Shown in pieces: positions 1 through 8,795 of a stretch of DNA of 38,105 nucleotides. Location of the stretch: contig SLPH01000114.1 in NCBI GenBank assembly GCA_007132095.1, forward strand, positions 1-38,105, given 5' to 3'. Position 1 is the stretch's first letter. Each line of letters starts with the position of its first letter. Origin of the DNA: Syntrophomonadaceae bacterium. Its GTDB lineage: Bacteria > Bacillota > Dethiobacteria > DTU022. Position numbers and translations under genes: made by a program. A model generated the notes under the pieces. The model saw nothing but the letters and a program-made list of their open reading frames with translations, made no database searches and had not been told where the DNA came from.

Positions 1-618
1 AAGGATTCTTATCTTTCCCTGCTCCTGGCCAGGGAGCAGGGTTTGGATGTCACCTGCCTGCTCAGCTTTATTGGCGGCGACGGTCAAAGCCGTTCTCATG
101 GGCTCAAGACGGAAATGCTCGAGCTGCAGGCTGATGCGCTTGGCCTGAAGCTTGAAATGGAAGAGGTAACCTGGGAAAGCTATGAAAATGGATTTGAAAA
201 GGCTGTAGCCCGCCTGAAGGAGAGAGAGGGCATCAGCGGCGGGGTATTTGGCGACATTAACCTGGTTGAACACCGTCAGTGGGTTGAGAAGATGTGCGGC
301 AGAATGAAAATCGATCATAACCTGCCGCTGTGGATGATGGAAGAGCAAAGTGTTTCAGAGGAGCTGATCAAGCGCGGGGGAAAAGCGATGCTGGTTGCAG
401 TCCGCAGCGACCTGGTCGACCCGATCTGGCTGGGGCGGATCATGGATCCCGACTATATTGAGTATTGTAATTCCATCGGCATATCGCCCTGCGGCGAAGG
501 CGGGGAAGCCCATACCCTGGTGATTGATGGCCCCGGCTTTAAATATCCTCTCGATTACAGGATCGGGGATGTGAAGAAGACTGAAAAGCACGCCCTTCTT
601 GAAGTCAACCCCGCCTAG
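1..618 (+). CDS. Dph6/MJ0570-type PP-loop ATP pyrophosphatase (COG2102-like), 5' truncated by window edge
   Basis: Frame is open from base 1 (KDSYLSLLLAREQGLDVTCLLSF...), i.e. the end of an SGGKDS PP-loop; C-terminal half has GEGGEAHTLVIDGP typical of the family. The listed TTG start at 43 is internal. Confidence 0.8.
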   Translation, partial: KDSYLSLLLAREQGLDVTCLLSFIGGDGQSRSHGLKTEMLELQADALGLKLEMEEVTWESYENGFEKAVARLKEREGISGGVFGDINLVEHRQWVEKMCGRMKIDHNLPLWMMEEQSVSEELIKRGGKAMLVAVRSDLVDPIWLGRIMDPDYIEYCNSIGISPCGEGGEAHTLVIDGPGFKYPLDYRIGDVKKTEKHALLEVNPA

Positions 619-646
619 CAGCAGGGAGATAATAAAGCTAAACTTT

Positions 647-673
647 AACCGGCTAACACAAAGCCGGTTTTTC
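647..673 (+). terminator. Rho-independent terminator
   Basis: AACCGGCT-AACACAA-AGCCGGTT followed by T-run; lies between the PP-loop gene and AOR. Confidence 0.75.
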
Positions 674-764
674 TTAGGGCAGGAATCGGCCAGATGGTCA
701 GCGAAATATGAAAATATGAAGAAACAGGCTTGATCACAGCAACTACCAGAGGAGGAAGATAGCA

Positions 765-2606
765 ATGTCCGGCGGGTTTTATGGAAAAATGTTGGAAATT
801 GATTTAAGCAGCGGAAAACAGAAGGAAACCGCCATTCCGGAGCAGGATTATCGCCGGTACATGGGCGGCAGCGGCCTGGCCGCTAAAATTTTTGATCAAA
901 GGGGTTATTCCGCCATTGAACCGCTGGCCGAAGAAGCGCCCCTGCTGGTCTTCTCCGGTATTTTGACCGGCTACAATATCCCTACGGCCTGTAAAGCTGC
1001 CTTTTGCGGCAAGTCCCCGGCAACCGGGATCTGGGCAGAGGCCATAGTGGGCGGTTACTGGCCCGCCGCTTTCAAAACGGGGGGCTATGACGGCCTGATC
1101 ATAACCGGTAAGGCAGATAAGCCGGTTTACCTTTATTGCGGCGAAAGGGGTTTTGAAATTAAAGATGCCTCTTCGCTTTGGGGAGAAGATGTTTACACTG
1201 CCGTGGACAGGCTGGTAGAAACTCACGGCGAAAAAACCAGGGTTGCCGCGATAGGGCCCGCCGGCGAGAAAGAAGCGCTGATTGCGGCAATTATGATCGA
1301 CGGACGTGATGCCCGCGCTGCGGGGCGCTGCGGTATGGGAGCAGTGATGGGTTCGAAGAACCTCAAAGCAATCGCCGTTACCAAGAGCGATACAATGCCG
1401 CCCCTGCACGACAAGGCCGGCCTGGCCGAGGCGCGAAAAAAAGTACTGCCTACAATCCGCGAAATGGCGAAAGGCCTGACCGATTACGGGACTGCAGGCG
1501 GTGTGCCGGTTGTCGAGAAGCTTGGCGACCTGCCAATCCGCAACTGGACAAAGGGCAGCTGGGCCGAAGGCGCGGCCAGGGTTTCGGGCCAGGCCATGGC
1601 CGATCAATTTTTTGTTAAACACTATGCCTGCTATGCCTGCCCGATCCGCTGCGGCAAGGAGATGAAAGTTCCGCTCGGACCGCACGAAGGCACTGTATCG
1701 CACGGCCCGGAGTACGAAACCATCGCCGGTTTTGGGGCCAACTGCCTGAACGATGATCCCGCTTACATCGTTGCCGCCAATGATCTGTGCAACCGGCTTG
1801 GCATCGATACAATCTCAGGTTCGGCAGTGGTCGCTTTTGCGATGGAGCTTTATGAACACGGCTTGATCCCGGCTGATGAACTTGGTGATTTAAAACTGGA
1901 ATGGGGTAACGGCGAAGCAATTATGGAGCTGGTGCGCATGATCGCTTACCGGGAAGGAGTCGGCGAATACCTTTCCCGCGGGGTTAAAAAAGCGGCTGAT
2001 CATTTCGGCCCCCTGGCCAAAGAATTTGCCGTGGAAAGCAAGGGTCTCGAGTTTGCGTTCCATGATCCGCGCGCCTTTACCAGCATGGCGATTGTTTATG
2101 CTACCGGCGCCCGCGGCGCCTGCCACCTCGAGGGGTTAACCTATTTCAGTGAAAACCGTGCCTTTCCCGGCTCCAAAATGGGCCTGCAGGATGACTATGA
2201 TCCGCATGGGAGCGAGGATAAAGCGCAGCTGGCCAAAACGATGCAGGACTACATGGTCCTCTTTAATGCTCTTGGGCTCTGCAAGTTTTTAATCCGCGGC
2301 CACGTTGTCCCGGCTAACATCGCCGAGTGGGTGGCAAGGGTGACCGGCTGGGATTTTGATGAAAAAGAGATGCTGTTAAACGGTGAAAGGCTTTTTAACC
2401 TGAAGCGCAAGATTAATGTCGTGCTTGGCATCAGCAGAAAAGACGATACCCTGCCTCCGCGTCTTTTGGCCCACGATCGCGCCGAAGGCGCCGCTGCCGG
2501 CAGCCTTCCTCACCTGGGTAAGATGCTTTACGAGTATTATCAGCTGCGCGGCTGGAGCCATGAGGGTATTCCCCTCCGGGAAACCCTGGAGAGGCTGGAG
2601 CTATAA
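765..2606 (+). CDS. Aldehyde:ferredoxin oxidoreductase family protein (tungsten pterin)
   Basis: N-term MSGGFYGKMLEIDLSSG, GRCGMGAVMGSKNLKAIAV, CYACPIRCGK (CxxCxxxC) plus late GLCKF Cys; SD GGAGGAAG upstream. Confidence 0.93.
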   Translation: MSGGFYGKMLEIDLSSGKQKETAIPEQDYRRYMGGSGLAAKIFDQRGYSAIEPLAEEAPLLVFSGILTGYNIPTACKAAFCGKSPATGIWAEAIVGGYWPAAFKTGGYDGLIITGKADKPVYLYCGERGFEIKDASSLWGEDVYTAVDRLVETHGEKTRVAAIGPAGEKEALIAAIMIDGRDARAAGRCGMGAVMGSKNLKAIAVTKSDTMPPLHDKAGLAEARKKVLPTIREMAKGLTDYGTAGGVPVVEKLGDLPIRNWTKGSWAEGAARVSGQAMADQFFVKHYACYACPIRCGKEMKVPLGPHEGTVSHGPEYETIAGFGANCLNDDPAYIVAANDLCNRLGIDTISGSAVVAFAMELYEHGLIPADELGDLKLEWGNGEAIMELVRMIAYREGVGEYLSRGVKKAADHFGPLAKEFAVESKGLEFAFHDPRAFTSMAIVYATGARGACHLEGLTYFSENRAFPGSKMGLQDDYDPHGSEDKAQLAKTMQDYMVLFNALGLCKFLIRGHVVPANIAEWVARVTGWDFDEKEMLLNGERLFNLKRKINVVLGISRKDDTLPPRLLAHDRAEGAAAGSLPHLGKMLYEYYQLRGWSHEGIPLRETLERLEL

Positions 2607-2635
2607 TAAAAGTACGCCTTGATCCTGTTAGCGAG

Positions 2636-2663
2636 GGAAAAAGACGCGGCCTGGTCTTTTTCC
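2636..2663. other. Perfect 10-bp inverted repeat / hairpin downstream of AOR (terminator-like)
   Basis: GGAAAAAGAC-GCGGCCTG-GTCTTTTTCC; no T-run after the stem, so terminator function is uncertain. Confidence 0.55.
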
Positions 2664-2702
2664 GGGGACAGGTTTCTTACATGCGCCGATCTCTGGTCCG
2701 GC

Positions 2703-2730
2703 TTGCCAAATAAAGCTGTTATGCTAAAAT
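2703..2730 (+). promoter_or_regulatory. Candidate sigma-A promoter upstream of DMT transporter
   Basis: TTGCCA - 16 nt - TAAAAT with TG extended -10 (TGCTAAAAT). Confidence 0.45.
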
Positions 2731-2733
2731 AAA

Positions 2734-2773
2734 GATTGCCCGGCCTTAGCGGAGACAGTCAGGCCGGGCAATC
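2734..2773 (+). repeat. Perfect 12-bp inverted repeat in the 5' leader of the DMT transporter
   Basis: GATTGCCCGGCC - 16 nt loop - GGCCGGGCAATC, 20 nt before ATG 2794. Confidence 0.85.
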
Positions 2774-2793
2774 CTATTGAAAGGCTTTCTAAC

Positions 2794-3762
2794 ATGAAAC
2801 AGGCCCTGGACCGCAAAGTAATGTACGCCGATCTCTCCCTATTTTTTGTCGCCGCTTTCTGGGGTTCCAACTTCGTGATTATGAAGCTGGCCCTCGAAGA
2901 AATCGCCCCCTTTACCTACCTTGGAATACGTTTTACCCTGGCTTTCCTGATCATGGCGCTCCTGTTATGGAAGCGAATATCCCGGGCTAAAGCCGGCGAT
3001 ATCCTGGCCGGATGCCTGATCGGGCTTTTTCTGTTTGCCGGTTTTGCTTTCCAGACAGTGGGCCTGCTTTACACAACGCCGGCCAATTCCGGTTTTATCA
3101 CGGGGATGGCGGTTGTGATCGTGCCTTTTCTTTATTACCTGGTTACGAAACGTTCCCCGGGTTGGGCCGCTTTTACCGGAGCGCTTCTGGCCGCCGGAGG
3201 GCTTTACCTGCTTTCCGCCAACCCCGCAGCAGGGTTTAACCTGGGCGATCTTTTAACCCTGGTCAGCGCTTTTCTATTTGCCGCTCATATCATTGCGATC
3301 GGAATCTACGTGGTCAAAAGGGATCCGGTCATTCTGGCGGTGGTGCAAATCGCCTTTACGGGGCTGGTCAGCGTAGCTGCCGCTTTTCTATTCGAACCGG
3401 CAGAGGCCATGTTTAATCATCACCCTTTAGTCTGGGCCGCCATTATTTATGCTGTAGTTTTCTGCACCATCGGGGCATTTATGACCCAGACGATTGCCCA
3501 GCGCTATACCCCGCCGACCCACGCTGTCCTTATACTATCCCTGGAGGCCGTTTTTGCCGGGCTCTTTTCATACCTTTTTCTTAACGAAAGATTCACCCCC
3601 GCCAAGTTGAGCGGTGCCCTGTTAATCCTTGCCGGAATACTGCTGACCGAACTGCGCCCGGTGCTGGCAGCAAGAATGGCTGCCAGGCGCGCTGTCCCGG
3701 TCGATGAAATACTAATTTTGGAAACTACTGCTGAAGGCAAAAGGGCTGCCGGTGTTGAATAA
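2794..3762 (+). CDS. EamA/DMT-family (RhaT-like) transporter
   Basis: Approx. 10 hydrophobic segments; AAFWGSNFVIMKLALEEIAPFTYLGIRF and ...LNERFTPAKLSGALLILAGILL typical of EamA repeats. Confidence 0.9.
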   Translation: MKQALDRKVMYADLSLFFVAAFWGSNFVIMKLALEEIAPFTYLGIRFTLAFLIMALLLWKRISRAKAGDILAGCLIGLFLFAGFAFQTVGLLYTTPANSGFITGMAVVIVPFLYYLVTKRSPGWAAFTGALLAAGGLYLLSANPAAGFNLGDLLTLVSAFLFAAHIIAIGIYVVKRDPVILAVVQIAFTGLVSVAAAFLFEPAEAMFNHHPLVWAAIIYAVVFCTIGAFMTQTIAQRYTPPTHAVLILSLEAVFAGLFSYLFLNERFTPAKLSGALLILAGILLTELRPVLAARMAARRAVPVDEILILETTAEGKRAAGVE

Positions 3763-3819
3763 GCTTATATTGAAAACATTATGGAGGAAAATAATTACAA
3801 GGAAGCAGGTGGTGTGATA

Positions 3820-4650
3820 ATGATGGAAAAAGTAATCCTGACCGTAGCGCCTACGGGAAATGTGCCTACGCGAGAGCTTAACCCTTATGTTCCCCTGACT
3901 CCCGATGAAATAGCGGAAGATATTCTGCGCTGCTACAATGCCGGGGCCGCCATTGCCCATATCCACGCCCGGACTGACGATGAGCAGCCCACGCCCGATC
4001 CCGCTGTTTTCAAGACCATCATCCAAAAAGTCAGGGAAAAGTGCGATATCATCATCCAGCTTTCCACCGGGGCCAGGGGCGGCAAGACGGCTGCCGAACG
4101 TGGGGCCTGTATCGACCTGAAACCGGAAATGGTCAGCCTGGCAACCGGGTCTTCCAATTTCGCCAAATCGGTCAACCTCAACCCGCCCGAACTGATCCGC
4201 GAACTGGCCCAGCGGATGCTCGATAACGGGGTAAAGCCTGAAATTGAGATATTTGATCTCTCCATGCTTGAGCATGCAGTTTTTTTAGCTAAAAAAGGGA
4301 TCCTTAAAACACCGATGCATATTAACCTCGTCCTCGGTGTGCCCGGTTCTTTAAGCGGCGATCCCCGCAACCTCTTCTTCCTGGTGGAGAGCCTGCCGAA
4401 AGAGTCTACCTGGTCGGTAACCAGCATCGGCAAAAGCCACCGCCATCTCAGCTCCCTGACGATGGCCCTTGGCGGGCATGTCCGCACCGGTATCGAAGAT
4501 GTTATGGAACTTGATCCCGGCAAACCGGTTTCCAACCTGGAACTGGTCCAGAGGCTGGCCAACCTGGCCCGGGCCTGTGACCGGCCGATTGCCACTGCAG
4601 AAGAAGCCCGTGCCATGCTTGGGCTTAAGCCGGGAGGTGTGCAATTATAA
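3820..4650 (+). CDS. BKACE (DUF849) beta-keto acid cleavage enzyme family
   Basis: KVILTVAPTGNVPTRELNPYVPLTPDEIAEDILRCYNAGAAIAHIHAR, GGHVRTGIEDV; likely start ATG 3820 rather than 3781. Confidence 0.9.
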   Translation: MMEKVILTVAPTGNVPTRELNPYVPLTPDEIAEDILRCYNAGAAIAHIHARTDDEQPTPDPAVFKTIIQKVREKCDIIIQLSTGARGGKTAAERGACIDLKPEMVSLATGSSNFAKSVNLNPPELIRELAQRMLDNGVKPEIEIFDLSMLEHAVFLAKKGILKTPMHINLVLGVPGSLSGDPRNLFFLVESLPKESTWSVTSIGKSHRHLSSLTMALGGHVRTGIEDVMELDPGKPVSNLELVQRLANLARACDRPIATAEEARAMLGLKPGGVQL

Positions 4651-6089
4651 AGGGGTACAGATCCAATCAGAGTAAGCAGCTTTCGCCACAGTTAAGGTGG
4701 TTCAGCGACAGCCAGCTTGAAGAGCTGCACAGCGCCACTGTCGATGTTCTTGAAAGGGTTGGAGTGCGGGTAGACAATGATGAGGCCCTGGCCCTTCTCA
4801 GGGAGGCCGGGTGCCTGGTTAAGGACCGGCTGGTCAGGATTCCGGGTTATCTCCTGGAAGAGGCAATCAGGACCGCTCCATCGAAGGTCAACGTTTATGA
4901 CCGGGCCGGAAATGCGGCCATGAGCCTGGAAAAAAACCGTACTTATTACGGCAGCGGTTCAGATTTGCCATTTCATATCGATCTTGAAAGCGGCAAACGC
5001 CGCAATTCGGTTAAACAGGATGTTATCAATACAGCGATCCTTTTGGGTCAGCTGCCGAACTATGATTTTATCATGAGTTACGCCATTCCCACCGACGTGG
5101 AGGCTAAAAAAGGAGACTTGCACCAGTTCGCCTCCCTGGCCCAGAATTGCTCCAAGCCGATTGTTTTTACCACCCTGGGCGAACGCAACACCGGAATTAT
5201 CCTCGAAATGGCGGCGCTGATTGCCGGATCGCGGGAAAACCTGCGTGCCCGTCCCTTTCTGGTTCTTTACACGGAACCAATATCACCGCTCATCCATACA
5301 AATGAAGGCGTGGCCAGGATGTTCAGCTGCATTGAATACGGGGTGCCTGTGATTTATACTCCCGGTGTGGTTGCCGGTGGGACCTGCCCGGTATCGAAGG
5401 CGGGGACAATTGTGCAGATGAACGCCGAAAGCCTCTCGGGACTATTAATTGCCCAGCTGAAAAAGAAGGGAGCAGCGGTCATTATCGGCGGAGGTGCAAC
5501 CCCCATGGATATGATTTCCACGGCTACCCTTTACGGCTCTCCTGACGCAGCGATGAACTATTGCGCCATGACAGAGCTGGCCCGTTTTTACGACCTGCCA
5601 AACTTTACCGAGGCCGGCTGCTGTAACGCTCCCCTGCCTGATGCCCAGGCCGGAATGGAGGCTTCAATGGGCCTTCTTTTGAACCAGTTATGCGGGGCCA
5701 ACCTGGTCCACGATGTCGGTTACCTTGATGGCGGTAAAACCGGTTCTCTGCCATTTTTGGTCATGTGCGAGGATTTTATCAGCGCTTCGCGCTATATCGG
5801 GGCCGGAACGGAAATCAGCGACGACACTTTAGGTGTTGATGCCATTGAGACTGTCGGCCCGGCCGGCCACTACCTGGACTCGGATCATACAATGAAACAC
5901 TTTCGCTCGGAGATCTGGATGCCTACGGTTTTCAACCGGACCATGTGGCCGCTCTGGGAAGAGCAGGGCGGTAAAGATTGTTTCGAGCTGTCGCGGGAAA
6001 AAGCGCGATCGCTTCTCTCCCGGGGGCCTTCAAACCCCCTTCCTGCCAACCTTGGCGTTGAGCTGGAAAGGCTGATCGCAGAAAGTTAA
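4644..6089 (+). CDS. MttB superfamily (trimethylamine/betaine methyltransferase-like, non-pyrrolysine)
   Basis: YTEPISPLIHTNEG, GGGATPMDMISTATLYGSPDA, DVGYLDGGKTGSL. Listed start 4764 truncates ~40 residues homologous to the 15700 paralog; the open frame extends to 4629, and ATT 4644 follows SD GGGAGGTG. Confidence 0.85.
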   Translation: MIKGYRSNQSKQLSPQLRWFSDSQLEELHSATVDVLERVGVRVDNDEALALLREAGCLVKDRLVRIPGYLLEEAIRTAPSKVNVYDRAGNAAMSLEKNRTYYGSGSDLPFHIDLESGKRRNSVKQDVINTAILLGQLPNYDFIMSYAIPTDVEAKKGDLHQFASLAQNCSKPIVFTTLGERNTGIILEMAALIAGSRENLRARPFLVLYTEPISPLIHTNEGVARMFSCIEYGVPVIYTPGVVAGGTCPVSKAGTIVQMNAESLSGLLIAQLKKKGAAVIIGGGATPMDMISTATLYGSPDAAMNYCAMTELARFYDLPNFTEAGCCNAPLPDAQAGMEASMGLLLNQLCGANLVHDVGYLDGGKTGSLPFLVMCEDFISASRYIGAGTEISDDTLGVDAIETVGPAGHYLDSDHTMKHFRSEIWMPTVFNRTMWPLWEEQGGKDCFELSREKARSLLSRGPSNPLPANLGVELERLIAES

Positions 6090-6277
6090 AATACTAGATG
6101 CCCGTTGTTTATCAAGCCATGGAAGAGGCGACAAGGGAATAAAGGAAAACAGCAAAAAAAAGAGAACCATTACTGTTATAATAATTCGCTGCAGGATGAT
6201 CCGGTTCCTCCGGCAGTGAAAGCGGGCAAGAAGCTGTTGTTCTGTCCGAATAAGGGAATAAGAATAGAAGAGGAGGA

Positions 6278-7849
6278 ATGATTATGTTTAAAAAGATAAC
6301 ACTTTTGCTAATTTTGCTGCTGGCGGCGGCGCTGCTGCTATCTGGCTGCGGCGATACCGATCCGGCAGAAGATGCCGCCGAAGCTTTGTCACCCCGGCAC
6401 GGGGGCGTTCTGCGCAACGCCTATTACGCGCCCACCAACCTGGATCCCGCTTTTCTGGGCACTATTCCTGATGACCATATCGGCCGGCAGTGGTCCGACT
6501 TTCTGGTCTATATCGACGAAGAAAATCAGCCCGATATCAACCGCAGCGTGGCCGAGCACTGGGAATCGGACGATACGGCAAAGGTCTGGACCTTCAAACT
6601 GCGGGAAGGGATTCTTTTCCATGACGGCAAAGAGATGACCTCCATTGATGTGAAGTTCACCTTCGACCGGCTGCGCGATCCCGATGTGGGGGCTGCTACG
6701 GTAGGTCTTTATGAAAACATTGAAGAGATCACAGCACCCGATGAATACACCGTTGTTTTCCGGCTCGCAGAATCGAATGTGGATTTCCTGCTTGACTTAG
6801 GCGATTACCACGCCCTGATCATGGATGCCGACAACGAGAATTTTGCCACGAACTGGAACGGTACCGGCCCCTTCATGATCGAGCGCTACGAACCTGAAGA
6901 CAGGATCATATTCACCCGCAACCCCAACTACTGGATGACTGATGACGATGGCTATCCCCTGCCTTACCTGGACGGGCTCGAGTTCATTTTCCTCAGCGAT
7001 TCAAGCGCCCAGGTGGAGGCCCTGCGTGGCGGCCAGGTCGACTACCTGCTCTACCTGCCGACAGAATTCGTGCCCCTTTTGGAAGAAGACCCCGACTTTG
7101 TCGTCTACCAGAAGCCTTCAAACCTTTCTTACGTCCTGCGCATGCGCTCTGATCGCGCTCCTGCGGACGATGTGAGGGTTCGCCAGGCCCTTAAAGCGGG
7201 AACTGACCGGGCGGCAATCCTGGAAGCGGCAGTCGGCGGCCTGGGCACTACCGGCCGCGATACTCCTATCGGCCCCGCTTACGGCGATTTTTACCTTGAC
7301 GTTCCCGAACCGGAGCGCGACGTGGAAAGGGCAAAGGAGCTGCTTGCCGAAGCGGGCTACCCCGATGGCCTTGATATTGTCCTCACAACCCAGGAAGTTT
7401 CGCCAGTACCGGCTATAGCCACGATCTGGCAGGAACAGATGAAAGAAATAGGGGTGAATGTTGAAATCCAGCTGGTGCCAAGCGAAGTCTATTACGGTGC
7501 AGACGACATGTGGCTGGAAGCTGATTTCGCCATTACCGACTGGGCCCCGAGGCCGTCGCCCCAGCCATATCTAGCCCAGGCTTACATGTGCGATGCTCCC
7601 TGGAATGAGTCGCACTGGTGCGATCCTGAACTGGACGAACTGGCCAGGGCAGCCGGTTCGGAGTTGGATTATGAAGAAAGGGTCCGCCTCTATCACGAAA
7701 TCCAGGAAGTCTTTATCGAGCGCGGCCCGGTGATTATCCCCTTCTTTGTTAATAATTTGTGGGGCGCGCACGTTAGCCTGAAGAACCTGCAGCCTACAAG
7801 CGCCGTGGGGACTTCGCTCGATCTGCGCACCGTCTATTTCGAACAGTAA
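6278..7849 (+). CDS. ABC transporter substrate-binding lipoprotein, family 5 (peptide/nickel type)
   Basis: Lipobox LLLSGC; GGVLRNAYY..., FKLREGILFHDGKEMTSIDVKFTFDRL, WNGTGPFMIERYEPEDRIIFTRNPNYW. Confidence 0.92.
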   Translation: MIMFKKITLLLILLLAAALLLSGCGDTDPAEDAAEALSPRHGGVLRNAYYAPTNLDPAFLGTIPDDHIGRQWSDFLVYIDEENQPDINRSVAEHWESDDTAKVWTFKLREGILFHDGKEMTSIDVKFTFDRLRDPDVGAATVGLYENIEEITAPDEYTVVFRLAESNVDFLLDLGDYHALIMDADNENFATNWNGTGPFMIERYEPEDRIIFTRNPNYWMTDDDGYPLPYLDGLEFIFLSDSSAQVEALRGGQVDYLLYLPTEFVPLLEEDPDFVVYQKPSNLSYVLRMRSDRAPADDVRVRQALKAGTDRAAILEAAVGGLGTTGRDTPIGPAYGDFYLDVPEPERDVERAKELLAEAGYPDGLDIVLTTQEVSPVPAIATIWQEQMKEIGVNVEIQLVPSEVYYGADDMWLEADFAITDWAPRPSPQPYLAQAYMCDAPWNESHWCDPELDELARAAGSELDYEERVRLYHEIQEVFIERGPVIIPFFVNNLWGAHVSLKNLQPTSAVGTSLDLRTVYFEQ

Positions 7850-7919
7850 TTACTGTTATTTGCCGGGGAAGCGGCTACTGCCTCTTCCCCGGCTCTATAC
7901 GAAGGGGCCAGGCGAATTA

Positions 7920-8795
7920 ATGGCTAAAGATAACCGGGGCAATTCAAAACCGAGCAGCCCGTTCTCTTTCCTGAAGAAGCTGAGACGCTATCCGGCCACA
8001 GCGATCGGCTTTATTATTGTTTTTCTCTTTATATTGATTGCCATTATCGGTCCTTCCATTGCTCCTTACCCATATACCGAACAAAAGCTGAGTGAAAGAC
8101 TGGCGCCGCCTTCTGAAGAACACATTTTCGGCACTGATCAATATGGTCGCGACATCTTCAGCAGGATCCTGGTCGGCAGCCGCGATGTGCTGCTTGTTGC
8201 AGGTTCAGGCACTGCCATGGCGGTAATGCTCGGTCTTTTACTGGGCCTTTTTTCGGGCTACAGGGGTGGACTACTTGATGAAATAGTCATGCGCCTGATG
8301 GATGTGATCCTTTCAATACCGCCGCTTTTACTGGCCATGGTGATTCTTTTTTCCCTGGGGCCGTCGCGGCTTAACGTAATTATTGTAGTCGGTTTCCTCT
8401 ATATTCCCATGGTGGCCAGGGTGGTGCGCAGCGTTGTGCTCGACCTTAAAACGAGGCAGTTTGTCGAGGCGGCCCGGATGCGCGGGGAAAAGAGCGGCTA
8501 TATCCTGTTTCGCGAGATCTTTCCCAATGTGCTGCCGCACCTGGCCGTGGAAGCCTCAATGCGTTTTTCTTACGCCATCTTTTTAGTCGCATCGCTCGGC
8601 TTCCTCGGGTTGGGTGTTCAGCCTCCTTCTCCGGACTGGGGGCTGATGGTAGGCGAAGCGCGAACCTGGTTCCACCAGGCCAGGTGGATCCTGCTTTTCC
8701 CCGCCGGCGCCATCGCTCTGCTTGTCGTCGGTGTTGGTTTTATGAGCGACGGTTTGCGCCGCATGCTTTTACCCGGAGGTGTGAGCGATGTATAA
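7920..8795 (+). CDS. ABC transporter permease, DppC-like
   Basis: HIFGTDQYGRDIFSRILVGSRDVLLV and EAARMRG...ILFREIFPNVLP; start ATG 7920 preferred over listed 7860. Confidence 0.92.
   Translation: MAKDNRGNSKPSSPFSFLKKLRRYPATAIGFIIVFLFILIAIIGPSIAPYPYTEQKLSERLAPPSEEHIFGTDQYGRDIFSRILVGSRDVLLVAGSGTAMAVMLGLLLGLFSGYRGGLLDEIVMRLMDVILSIPPLLLAMVILFSLGPSRLNVIIVVGFLYIPMVARVVRSVVLDLKTRQFVEAARMRGEKSGYILFREIFPNVLPHLAVEASMRFSYAIFLVASLGFLGLGVQPPSPDWGLMVGEARTWFHQARWILLFPAGAIALLVVGVGFMSDGLRRMLLPGGVSDV

Noticed and set aside
804-1703. 299-aa minus-strand ORF
   Set aside because: Antisense to AOR1 with no recognisable domain; the same applies to other long overlapping ORFs in the track (e.g. 12631-13035, 22265-22996, 34147-34737).
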